A DNA stretch of 64,000 bases from Ottelia alismoides (taxonomy: Eukaryota > Streptophyta > Magnoliopsida > Alismatales > Hydrocharitaceae). Each line of letters opens with the position of its first letter. The stretch's first letter is position 1. The position numbers were made by a program, and so were the translations under genes. A model generated the notes under the pieces. That model made no database searches, had not been told where the DNA came from, and worked only from the letters and a program-made list of their open reading frames with translations. Shown piece by piece: positions 49,401-59,968 of this stretch. The stretch lies in NCBI GenBank assembly GCA_037367405.1, contig JAZKJV010009618.1, forward strand, positions 62,001 to 126,000, given 5' to 3'.

Positions 49401-50368
49401 ATCCGATAAAAGGGGATCACATGTCTTTCTTCTTACTCGGGAGAATGCTGATTTCATTTACTGTTGCTGCAATCAGAATATGCTTCACATATCTCTATCT
49501 AGCTCTACGCGACTATCTTTTCAAAGTACGTGCTTATTTTAATCCTTTCTTAATGTTCAATTTGTACTGATGGCCTTAAGCATGGCATTTCAAGAACAAG
49601 ATTTTGAATTATTTCCACATCATATGGATTCGACAAGTCTATTTTAAAAATTTTAACTTTTTTGGATTTTTGTAAAGCGTCTGGAAAAGGAATATTTACA
49701 GATCAAAAGCAAAAATATTGTTCATATTTACATCAAAATCAATGCCCACATCTAGATGTACAACATGATGAAAAAAAAGTATCTTCATCCATGCGAGGTG
49801 TGCATCAAAAAATGGCAGGCGGGGATCCATCGCCTAGCTCCAGATCGACGACTGGTGCTGTCCTCCATCATTGACTAGCTAGTGCTTTGGCTACTACTTT
49901 CTTTTTATTATTTTTGATTTTTATCTTTTTTTGTATTTTTACTTATAGTGCTTCTCCTCCTTCATTTTCCTTACCTGGACCGGTTGTTGGTTTGGCTGAT
50001 GTAGAAGAAGATGATGATTCACCAATTGAAGCTTTATTCTTCCCCTTCATGGTAGTAGACAGTTGAAGAGTCCTACCATTCTTGAGAGTAACAACATTGG
50101 ATTCAACGTATCATGAACATCTGACTTTGTGGGTTTGGACAAGACATCACAGACTACCTGCTCACGCTTCCTGAAATTGTTGGGGTTCACCTCTACATGT
50201 ACTGAAATAATGATCTTGGCAGCAGTGAAGTCGTCCAACTGCTGTCTCATTTATGCGAGGCTCTTCATCAACTGAGCCAAATAGTCCAAATTAGGGTTCG
50301 CAGGCATAGCCTCGAATGGTTCAATGTGATGACCACGCTAAGACTTAGAATGATGTGGAGGCTACAGG
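49401..50368 (-). pseudogene. Gag tail / Gag-protease junction (element B), truncated
   Basis: Homologous to about 15420-15850 of A. It includes a TTTTTATT-rich stretch at 49895-49960 and a minus frame at 50047-50250 with the block VNPNNFRKREQVVCDVLSKP. The homology to A stops at 50368 where a plus-strand LTR starts. The rest of Gag is missing. Too decayed to assign residues. Confidence 0.6.
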
Positions 50369-51756
50369 TGATGAATCTGCATTTCATCATCTTCATTCAT
50401 TTACTTTAGCTTAAAATCCCATATAAAACACATGTAAATATCACTAATTTCCTACTTTTACTAACTGTAATTATTGTAAATGCTGTATATATATCGCTAT
50501 TTTAACATAAAATAAATAAATAAAGGACTGTATATATGCAATATATACATGCTAAATCAGACCCAGAGAGAAGGTCAAGACTTGACATGATCAATAAGGA
50601 AAAAGGTAGGGGAGATAAGGCCTAATTACGATAAAAATCCAGAAAATTAACTTAACATCTGTATATTAATCACTTGTATATTATTGTATATATTACACAC
50701 TCTTTAATTTAGTCATTACCAAATCTTTTGTAAATAACATATATTTCCTATTGAAATTATGCATAAAATTCTTTTATAAATAATACAAATAACTGCAATT
50801 AAAATATGTGTATATTCTGTAAATAACATCACTTTCTAAAAGCCACAAAGTACAAACTTCCAAGATCAATATATGCTCCATTAAGACTCCAATTTCTTCA
50901 AACTCACTTTCATTGTACTCGAAATTAAATTATCTTTAAAATGGAGGTGATGTGATAAAAATCAGAGTTAAGATGTGCAATGTGGCCAATTGGGGTTTTA
51001 TTGTATATTATACCTATGTACTCTATGTATATTATTTAATTAATTGTCTCCTTGTGCTTATTTATGAATATTGCATTTTTAGTTAATTATAAATATTGTA
51101 TTCAACTCATATAAAATACGAATAAAAATAACAAAATAAAAAAGCAACAAAAATAAAATCATGTATATATTGTATATGTAACACTATGTATGTATTGTAC
51201 ATATACCTATTCAATTAACCTAATTAATTAACACTAATAAATAAAAAAATAATTAAAACCCTTGTAAAATATTGTAAATAATAAACTATTAAATTATGCA
51301 TATATTTATGTAAATAATTAGTTAAAAATCAAAATCCTATATATATACATACCTGTAAATAACACCTTGTATTTATTTCAACCCATGTATATATTATTTA
51401 ATTAATTAAAAATCACCAACATTAACTTTAATTTATTCTTAACCTTTTTTATTTACATTATTTTATTAAATGGATTCATTTTTTATTTTTAATTGAATTA
51501 ATTAACAATTTATTTATTTTTTGTCGTTTAGTGTATCTTGTCCTTTTCCTCTGCGCGATCTGATTGGTTGACCCGAGTGAACTGCTCAATTCGCACTTCA
51601 TCTTCCGCTAAACTTTCGTCCATCGCACCTTGACCTCATCTTCTACGTGCCTTTGATCCATAACATCTCCTCCATCCTTAGCCAACATTCAATCTCATTC
51701 AATCCTTCTCCCCGCCAGTCTTCCAGATCCACTTAATTCACCTTGGTCATTGCCCA
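50369..51756 (+). repeat. Partial Ty3 LTR, plus orientation
   Basis: Starts with the LTR terminus TGATGAA..TTCATCA (50369-50389) and follows the U3 side of the family LTR, similar to 56299-57600. It breaks off near 51756 into 3' UTR sequence of the D type. No PPT precedes it, so it is either a 5' LTR start or a broken copy. Confidence 0.72.
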
Positions 51757-52715
51757 TTTTTTCATTCACATCTTCCGACCACTTCAGTTTCACTCTTCTT
51801 CTATACTTAGATTGTTCACAGTCTCAGTTTAGGGGGGCGGGCCGACTTCTTTTTCTTTTCCTTTTTCACTCTCTTATGCTTAGCCCAAGCTATGTCTTCT
51901 CTACGCTTCTTGTGCTCTGAGGACATAACACTCGCTAAGTATAGGGGGTGTGTCTATATACTATGTATATGTTTTACCCATATCTCGTACTTTCATGTAA
52001 GGCTATATGTATTTACAGGTTGGGTAACTAACTTGAAAAATAAAAAAATAAGGAAGTTTTACAACTATATCCAACCAAAAATTTTGAAAAATGGCTTCTT
52101 ATTCATTTCTGCATAAAAAAATTCCTTACATTAAAAAAATAAAAAAAATCAAATCACAAAAGTCAAAAAATTTGTGTCGGCATTTCACACACCCGTACTT
52201 CATCCAGCATTACATTTATTTCATTTGTGAAAAGTCCTTGGGTTCTGAACCGAGTTATGAGCAGAAACTGAGAGTGATCTAGACTTGACCTTAATCCACC
52301 TAATTTCCATATGAACTTCACCAAGAAATAGGATTTTAGAAACTTCAGGTCTATGACTTAATTCTTTGAGTTTCACATGACAATGTGCAACGTCTGACTC
52401 TTAGTGTCTAACTTGGTCTCTTCATTCTGGACACGACTCTAGAATAGGGAATTATTTTGTACTCTCGCACTACTCACTTAGCTCAACTCAGACGGGGTGT
52501 TGGAAGACTGTATGAGTTTCTTTTCTGGTAGTGTGGACATCTAAAGACAGGAGTACGGGTTGAAATAAAGCTTCAGAAAAGGGATGGATGGCTGGGCACA
52601 ATTTTTTTCTAAGACCCCAAAACATGTATGGAAAAAAATATTCCATATCTGTAGGGGCGCGACAAGGTCCAAGCAGAGTAACCAAAAATCCAAATACAAA
52701 GAAGCCTACTACCAA
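51757..52715 (+). mobile_element. D-type 3' UTR fragment, plus orientation
   Basis: Reverse complement of roughly 34830-35790 in element D. It includes hairpin units (51801-51949) and the AATAAAGCTTC block near 52565. It lies between a partial LTR and an integrase gene, where a 3' UTR does not belong, so the plus-strand composite is rearranged. Confidence 0.78.
51801..51949 (+). repeat. PPT-like stem-loops, fragment copy
   Basis: A decayed unit at 51801-51836 ending in GGGGGG, and a long stem-loop at 51873-51949. The long one pairs a GCTTAG..GCTATGTC segment with GACATA..CTAAG and is followed by GGGGG. It matches units of the D array. Confidence 0.7.
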
Positions 52716-53840
52716 ATAACTGGTGGCTTTCACTATTCAAAGATGTAGATGATTATGTCAAATGCTGCACTGACTATCAGAAGATGGGTAGAACCATAGG
52801 AATGAGAGATACGATACCTCTAAAATTCATTCAGATATCAGATGTCTTCGACGCATGGGGCATCGACTTTATGGGCCCATTTCCCAACAGCCAGGGATAT
52901 GAATATATTCTGCTCGCTATCGACTATGTAAGTCGCTGGGTGGAGGCTATCCACCCCCCCCCCCCCCCCCCGAACCACCGACAGTAGGACTGTCTGTCGA
53001 TTCTTGAGAGATCACATCATAGCACGGTTTGGGATTCCCAAGATTCTCATATCTAACGGGGGTAGTCATTTCATAAACAGAGAGGTGAAGAAGCTGACTC
53101 AAGAATTCTGCATTGAACATCGTGTTGCTTCACCCTACCACCCGCAGTCCAATGGCTTAGATGAATGTTCAAACAGGGAGATCAAGACAATTCTACAGAA
53201 GCTTGTGCGTCCGGATTGCAAGAACCGGTCTCATCTGCTTGATTCTGTTCTTTGGGCTTATAGAACATCGTACAAGTCACCCTTGGGAATGTCTCCCTAC
53301 CGCCTTGTGTATGGCAAGCCATGTCATCTGCCCGTTGAACTAATTCACAAATCTTTATGGGCCATTAACATCTGTAATTTGGACTCCAAGCAAGCAGGAA
53401 AGAACAAAAAATTGGATCTGAACAGATTATTGGAATTCAGAGATTATGCATATGACAACAGCCTGATGTACAAGGAGAAGGTCAAAACATGGCATGAAAA
53501 GCATATCCGTCGCAAGTCCTTCGATCTAGGTCAGAAGGTGTAGTTATTTGATGCGAAATTAAAGATCTTTCCAGGCAAATTGAAGAGTAAATGGATTGGA
53601 CCATTTATGGTTAGGCAGGTGCGTGACAACGGAAGTGTATTGATATCCAATCTGTCAGCTGACGCACAACCATTTGTAGTCAATGGACAACTTCTGAAGC
53701 CATACCTTGAACATGATACATTCATGGTTGTCGTTGACTCAATTCAAGTAATCTACAGGGTTCAGTCTCTTTTATCTTATTCTACCGACATGATGTCATC
53801 CCTTTCATCACTGCTACACTTAGGATGTACTTTATCCTAA
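52716..53840 (+). pseudogene. Ty3 integrase, nearly intact (element C)
   Basis: The best-preserved Pol domain here. N-terminal zinc-finger remnant CCTDYQKMG (the second CxxC Cys is Tyr); core [15 protein letters not shown] with the first catalytic Asp present (52865-52867); FGIPKILIS, GSHFINREVKK, SPYHPQSNG; and a C-terminal part FPGKLKSKWIGPF through IQVIYRVQS. Only two lesions break the frame: an 18-base C-run (52954-52971) and a TAG at 53541-53543. The second catalytic Asp is Asn (53055-53057), so catalysis would be impaired even without the breaks. The frame end overlaps the first hairpin of the array. Confidence 0.88.
52954..52971 (+). repeat. Poly-C run (18 C) in the integrase of element C
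   Basis: An uninterrupted C homopolymer between VEAI and the next conserved block. A and B have ordinary sequence of similar length here. It causes a frameshift and may be a true expansion or an assembly or sequencing error. Confidence 0.9.
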
Positions 53841-54329
53841 GTGTAGGGGGGATGCGCATCCTGAGTTGTTCATATCCACTTTCATCTCTTTTTCTTCTTT
53901 TCTTCTTTTCTTCTTTTCCTTGTCTATTCTCTTTATCTATCAAAAGGGTCGCCCCTTATAGGCAGTCTTCTATACTTAGGACATACTTTGTCCTAAGTAT
54001 AGGGGGGTGCACCCCGAGTTTCTCTATTCTTTCATCCTCTCCATTGTCTCCTCTTCTTGTCTATACTTAGGGCTATCTTACCCTAAGTATAGGGGGAGAC
54101 AATCTGAGTACGATCTGTTCATTCCCACCCTTGACCCTCCCTGCTTTGTGTACAATCTGCTATACTTAGGATTATTTGATCCTAAGTATAGGGGGGACGG
54201 TCGACTTCTAATTCGTTCATTCATTTCTTATTGTGTTTATTCTTTGGATTTTCCTATACTCAGTACGAGTTATGTCTTCTCTTTTCTCTCTGATCTATGA
54301 GGACATAGCTCAAGCTAAGTATAGGGGGG
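53815..54329 (+). repeat. PPT-like stem-loop array, copy C (5 units)
   Basis: Perfect arms: 53815-53826/53834-53845 (12 bp), 53971-53983/53989-54001 (13 bp), 54062-54072/54081-54091 (11 bp), 54161-54172/54179-54190 (12 bp); plus a long imperfect unit at 54255-54323. Each 3' arm reads CCTAAGTATAG or a close variant, and each unit continues into G5-6. The 3' arm plus G-run equals the PPT core at 56283-56298. Stems vary in paired fashion (GGA/TCC, GGG/CCC). Confidence 0.9.
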
Positions 54330-55568
54330 TCGTATATACTACGTATATACTTTAACCATAACTCGTACTTTCGTATTTTTCTTAATAATATGGCTTATAA
54401 TTCTTTAAAATTCATTAAAAACTTTAATAAAAAGATGTTGATCATTCTTCAAAATTCTTTGTGTAGTTACTGATTAATAAATCAGGTGAAAATGTTTTTT
54501 GCAAAATGTTTGAAAAATAGTTTGAAAATCTTTGTGAAAATATTTTGAAAACTATTTTGAATACGTTTTGTTACATGTTTTCAACCTTTGTAAAACATTT
54601 TGATTTGTAAAATTTATTTTCTTTGTGTGAAATAAAAATGTTTGAAAAATAATGATTTGCAAATGGTTTGAAAAATGGTTTCAAAAATATTTTGAAAAAT
54701 CTATTTATACTGTTTGAAAACCTTTGCAAAATGATTTTCAAATGTGTGTACATATTTGTAAAATGTTTGTAAAAATTATTTTGGACTATAGTTTTCAAAG
54801 TTGTTTGAAAAACATATGTCAAATACGTTTGAGGAATACATACATCTCACCAAAATACACTATATATATACTCATAAAATTGACCACTTACCCTGTAAAT
54901 TCTTAAAATCCACTTCTTGTAGATATAAGAAGCATGCCCGTGTAAATATTTTGTACCTAGTTTTTAGCCAAAACTTTTTGTTTTCAAAAATCCCAAAAAC
55001 ATTTGCAAAATTAAAATCCAAAAACATTTGAAAAATCTTTTTGAAAAATACAAAAAAATATACATATGCATCATCATCTTTTCAAAAATCCATAAAAAGT
55101 TCAAAATCTTTGAAAATTGCATCACAAAAATATTTTCTGCATCACATTTGCATAGCATGAGCATTTTTCGGATTGAGTTTGATAGTTGAACGAGTCTAAG
55201 TAAAATCCAGAGATTGGAGCTTGATTGGACCTTAAAATCTACCTAATAACAAGAACCTTATAGGAACTGAGTTTGAGGTACTTCAGGTCTAGTTGACTTA
55301 ATTTTTTGAGGATTACGAGACTTAGTTCAATGGATTCTTGACTGCCTAAGTAGAGTATTTCGGAACACGCGTACAAATCTTGTTGATAATGACCTAACTT
55401 GGACACCTGCACCTTTCACTTGGCTCAACTCAGTTGGAGTGGTGAGGGGATTGGATTTGCCGGTATGAGACGCACACAAGTGGAAACACTTGTCCTCATC
55501 TAGGGAGGGAAGTGCACCCCAACCCGTCCAGTGATGAGGAATTCTAAAGACAGGAGAGTGTGTGTTGC

Positions 55569-55574
55569 AATAAA
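55569..55574 (+). promoter_or_regulatory. Candidate polyadenylation signal upstream of the PPT
   Basis: AATAAA in the block TGCAATAAAGCTTCAAAAGA, which is conserved in the D-type 3' UTRs (near 34995 on the minus strand and near 52565) and decayed in A and B. It lies inside the internal region, not in the LTR, so its use is uncertain. Confidence 0.4.
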
Positions 55575-55803
55575 GCTTCAAAAGAGGGATAGTCTACTGG
55601 CTCAAGAGGAAAAACTCCTTATGTAAATGTTGTTATATATAGTATTTCAAATAGAGAGAGAGAGAGAGGCCTGTACAAAAATAAAATTCCTGCAAAGTAT
55701 GTACATATGTTGTAAAGTCAATAAGCAAGCTTGAGTTCCAAAGTCATATCATATGAGCATGCAGCTGGATGACTTGACTACACTGGTCTTGCATCCTAGG
55801 ATA

Positions 55804-55822
55804 GGTAGCTACACTGGCTACC
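55804..55822 (+). ncRNA. Conserved 19-nt RNA hairpin, copy C
   Basis: GGTAGC, loop TACACTG, GCTACC, identical to the copies in A and B in the element's sense direction. Confidence 0.65.
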
Positions 55823-56282
55823 GTCCATTCTTCTCTTCACCCCTCCTCTTGAGCTGGTTGCCACTTGAACTTAGAAGGGGATACCCCGCTCCTCGAGGAA
55901 GGAGTTATTGGATTGGGGAATCATTGGGTTGTCATACTGGAGAAGTCAGTCTCTTTGTCATTCTAGTTGGGGAGAGCCACCATCACTTACACTGTACGAG
56001 TTAGATTCATAGTCGTAAGGGTTTGCGTACAAGTTGAGATATTTCTGACCTGGCTATTGAGGAGACTTGGGCAGAGTTTTGGGATTCTAAGAAACTGTTG
56101 GATTTCAAATTTCTCATTAAGGTTCTGCCCGCACTAAAATTCCAAAGGTCCGACTTAAGCTCCAAACTTTGATTTTGTGAAGACAAGTTTGATAATTAAG
56201 TTTAGTCCATCTTTCTTCTTTTTCTTTTCTTTGTTTTTCTTTTCTGCACTTTTTGCATAAGTGTTTGCTAGGGACTAGTAAA

Positions 56283-56298
56283 GGCAAGTATAGGGGGA
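56283..56298 (+). promoter_or_regulatory. Polypurine tract of element C
   Basis: GGCAAGTATAGGGGGA directly before the LTR terminus TGATGAATC. It fixes the plus orientation of C and provides the reference for the array repeats. Confidence 0.88.
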
Positions 56299-59200
56299 TG
56301 ATGAATCTACGTTTCATCATCTTTTTTCTATCATTTTGGCCTTAAAAACCCTAGTGAATGCGTGTAAATAGCATTAATTCATGCATTTTAGCATTCATGC
56401 ATATGTGTGTGAAAAGTGTACAAAATACTGTTTTTAACGCCAAAATTATAGAATAAAGAAAAGAAAAGAAAAAGAATAAAATATTGTAAATATTTTATGA
56501 TCCGAAACCCCGAGACCTAGGCATCTCGATGACTAGGTCGACAAGGAATAAAGTAGGGGGAGATAAGGGCCAAAATACCAATAAAAATACCTTGTATTTC
56601 ATTCATTCTTTATTCATTTTGGGACCTATTTTTTGTTCCACTTTTTATACCTCAAATAAAGAAACTTTGTACATGAAAGTTGTAGATAATTAAATAAAGA
56701 AAAATACGAAATTGATTTCACTCAAAAATAATGTACAAATAAAAAGTTATGGTCTGCATAAAATTCCAGAATCCCAACTTCCCAGACCTGTATCTCCCAA
56801 ATAAAAACTCCAAATGCATCAAACTCACCTTTAATTGTATATAATTTAAAATAAGCTATTTAATGGCAGTGGTTTTGCGTTTGGCGGAGCTAAAGTTTGA
56901 AAGTTGAGTTTTGGACCCCTATTGTATACTTGTACAGATTAAAATATTCATTTTATTATTTATTCATTATTTTTACATTTTTATAATTTTGTAAATAATA
57001 TTTATAATAAATATGTGTACTAAAATCAGAATAAAAACTCAAAGAAAACTCAAAATAAAATACTTGTATATAAAATACATAGGTATTATACCTATAAATA
57101 TACCTACAAAACTATACTTTTATTTTATTAAGTGTACAAATCACTTCAAAAAAATAAAATAAAAATGTATTTAAGTGTATAAAATATTTTATAAATTTAT
57201 AAAATAATAAACAAAAATAAATAAATTAAATATACAAAATAAAAATAAATCGTTAAAATATATAGATATATATACCTATATAGGCCTAAAAAGGTAATTT
57301 ATTATTTTTGACCTCGAACAAAATAAATAAAAATCACCATAAAATAATTTATAAAATAATAAACAATTTTTATTTTTAAGCCATAAATTAATTAAATCAT
57401 TTACTATTCTAAATCGAATTAATAAATCTTTTTTTCCAGGGATTTTTTTGGTTGGTCCACGAGGAACAACCAGATCCTCTCCCTGGTTGACCTCGGTCAA
57501 CTCCTTGACCGAGGTCTGGCCCCGTGTCAGACTGTTTTTTTTTGCATCTTCTCCAAATTTTGGAGAGGGTGTCTTTCATCATTTGGTGTTCATGTCTTCT
57601 TGACTTTTGGCCCTCAAAGATTGGTGATTCACGCCCTAGGGTGATTTAGGGGTGTGAGCCATCGATTCGGAAGATATTCCTCGGTCTATGGAGCACCTGC
57701 ACCATGACCGTTAACCCTTCAAATATGCACCCCCCGACTTTCCTCTCTTTTTTTGATCCCTCTTCCTCCACCTTCACCGAGTTTGTGAGTGTTCTTCGAG
57801 TACCTGGTGATAGCAGCTACCCAGAGCACACCCTTCGTGTGGAGATTGGCGTCGAATTGAGGTGTATCCAAGTCCCTCGTCGGAGCTCCGCCCCCAGTTC
57901 CACCATTCGTCTCCGGTGGGTCTTTTCCCATTTTCTTTTGCTTTTCGTGTAGCTTAGCCTTAGTGTAGCGTTGGGTAGCAGTAGGTTTGATTTCCATTGT
58001 CTATCGCATTGTGAATCAATCGTCGAATCCACGACGGAGCTCAGCTTTGCCTCCGCGTTCTGACCACGTCACTGAACCAAAACCTCCACGATCACCTCCA
58101 TTTCACTCCTAGTCACTCTGTCGCCCCGAATCACCCTTCGATCCATCTCGATCTTGCTCAGATCGAGCAACCCGAGCTCCTTCTCCGCCGTTCGTCGGAG
58201 CTCCACGCCTGAGCCACGAACCACCTCCATTTAGCCCCGAAACACCCCCAGTTGCATCGCCTTTTTGTTTCACGCTAACCCTGTAGTGAAGAGCCCAAGT
58301 TAAGGCTCCTTCGAGCCTCGCAAAGCCAGGGAAGGCCTCCCCAGATCTCCATCCTCGTCGTGCCATGCCAAGCTTCCTCAGCCTCTGCTGAGACCGTCAT
58401 TTGACGTGGAAGGGCGCCAGGATCATTTTGCCCTCGATCTTGGGCCAGGCCGTGTGTCGGCCGGAATCAGCCATCGAAATTCGCCTGGAGTCGAGTTCTT
58501 CCACCATCCTCGAGGACCATCTGATCGAGGGTACATCCCAGGTGATACAGCCACCGTGGGATCGAAGCTCGGTTGCATCCATCAGATTGCCATCCGATCA
58601 AATCTCAGCCGCACGTCTTCCCCTTCGCCTCAGTCGCTGGATGCGCCACGTGGATAAGTGACTCGTCCTTAGCTGCACGATTATTTCCTGGGTATTTTGC
58701 ACTTTAGACCCAATACTTTTTGTTAATTGCAGATATGCCCCTGTGCGTAGATATTATAATATGTTTTGGGTAAATTGCACTCAGACCCTGTCGAGTTTTA
58801 ATATTTGCATTTGTACCCTTGTGAACAGTAGAACATGTGCTTTGCGCGTGACTTTTTGGTGAAATTGCAATGTTTTCCCTGTAACTTTTATATGTTTGCA
58901 TTTAAGCCCCTGCTAGTAATGATTTTTCTTTTTATTGTTTCTAATTATTGCATGCCTTTCTAAAATCCCAAAAATTCCCTAAAAATCACGTTAAGCTCCC
59001 GCTGCATTGTAGTTTCATGCCAACATTTTTATTTTGCATTACATTGAATTTTAATATTTATAAAAATTCAAAAACATGCATATTTTCTATTGTTTGCATT
59101 AGAAAAACCATAAAAATTATAAAAATACTCAGAAAATTCCCAAAAAAAACATTTTACACATTTTAGTGTATTTTAATTTCAGACCAAAAATCATAAAAAA

Positions 59201-59968
59201 TATAAAACAAAACTCCTAAAAATTACAAAACCCCAAAAACCTTTATAAAAATATTAAAAATCCATAAAAAATCCTAAAAATATTACCTTTATGTCTGAAT
59301 TTTCCTTTAATTATCTTTATTAGAAATTAATTTGGAGAATTTTTGTTATTGTTCTCTATTTTGTTTCTCCATTTTAGTTTCCGCCTTTTAACTTATCCAC
59401 TGTTTTCAGTATTTTTGACTTTAAAAATACCAAAAAAATTAGGAAAAAACTAGAAAAATCACAAAACATTAGAAAAATATAAAAAGCCTAAAAATATTTT
59501 ATTTCCTATTTTTTGAGTATTTTTACCAATTTTTAAATACCTTCTCCTCTCTTTTCTTATACTTTGTATATATTCTATTATTGAAAAAGAAATATTAAAA
59601 TATAAAAGAGAAAAAGAAAATATAAAATCAGAAAATTAAAAATCAAAATACAAAAATATAAAACTAAAAATTAAATAAAAATAATATAAAATTAAAAACC
59701 CACAAAAATTTGCTAATTTGGCTAAGTGGTACTTGTACCTGTGTGCTACCCTTGTTAGCTAGCTCTACACCCTTGTTTCCTGTGCTCGACCCCTACTTAC
59801 TTGCCATTATACATTTTTAGTAGGGTATAATAAATTTTAATCCTTGCTCTTGATTGCTTGATTGATTGTGTGGGTTAATTGTTGACGAACGTGAAGGCTT
59901 GAGTAGTCACCCCAACGATAGTGAGTCTGATTTGTCAAGCCACTATTTAGCGGCTTTCGTCTTATCAT
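56299..59968 (+). repeat. 3' LTR of element C (3.7 kb)
   Basis: Starts with the inverted repeat TGATGAA (56299-56305) / TTCATCA (56313-56319). It has an AT-rich first part (56320-57430), a GC-rich core (57430-58680), a second AT-rich part (58900-59720) and a U5-side block near 59760-59870 homologous to 19900-20000 of A in reverse complement. The last about 100 bp are missing where copia LTR sequence begins. Frames in the core (e.g. 58401-58661) are overlapping on both strands and not supported as genes. Confidence 0.8.

Larger units (their letters stand above)
24744..50368 (-). mobile_element. Ty3/gypsy element B, truncated and carrying nested element D
   Basis: Same family as A. The 3' LTR is 24744-28528, followed by a PPT and 3' UTR that restart after a partial LTR duplication (28641-29853). 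Element D interrupts the 3' UTR at 31098/43724. Integrase, RT-RNase H, protease and the tail of Gag follow to 50368, where a plus-strand LTR begins. The rest of Gag, the leader, PBS and 5' LTR are lost. Unlike A, B keeps the protease. Confidence 0.82.
54330..56282 (+). other. 3' UTR of element C
   Basis: In order: a GTATATAC..GTATATAC near-palindrome (54332-54350), a TTTTGAAAA-type repeat tract (54480-55140), a block with AATAAAGCTTC (from 55569), an (AG)n run (55650-55667), and the conserved hairpin (55804-55822). A plus frame at 55753-56004 (83 codons) partly matches a frame in A. No recognised gene. Confidence 0.7.

Noticed and set aside
52784..53840. Endogenous pararetrovirus or other virus
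   Set aside because: Integrase, PBS, PPT and LTRs are those of a Ty3 retrotransposon; no movement protein or coat-type frame is seen.
53815..54329. CRISPR-like array
   Set aside because: The units are inverted repeats with variable spacers inside a retrotransposon 3' UTR, not identical direct repeats with unique spacers.
53815..54329. Bacterial-type intrinsic terminators
   Set aside because: Stems are followed by G-runs, not U-runs, and the host is a plant.
58401..58661. Overlapping 83-86 codon plus frames in LTR C
   Set aside because: Several frames on both strands overlap in the GC-rich LTR core; none has a recognised domain.
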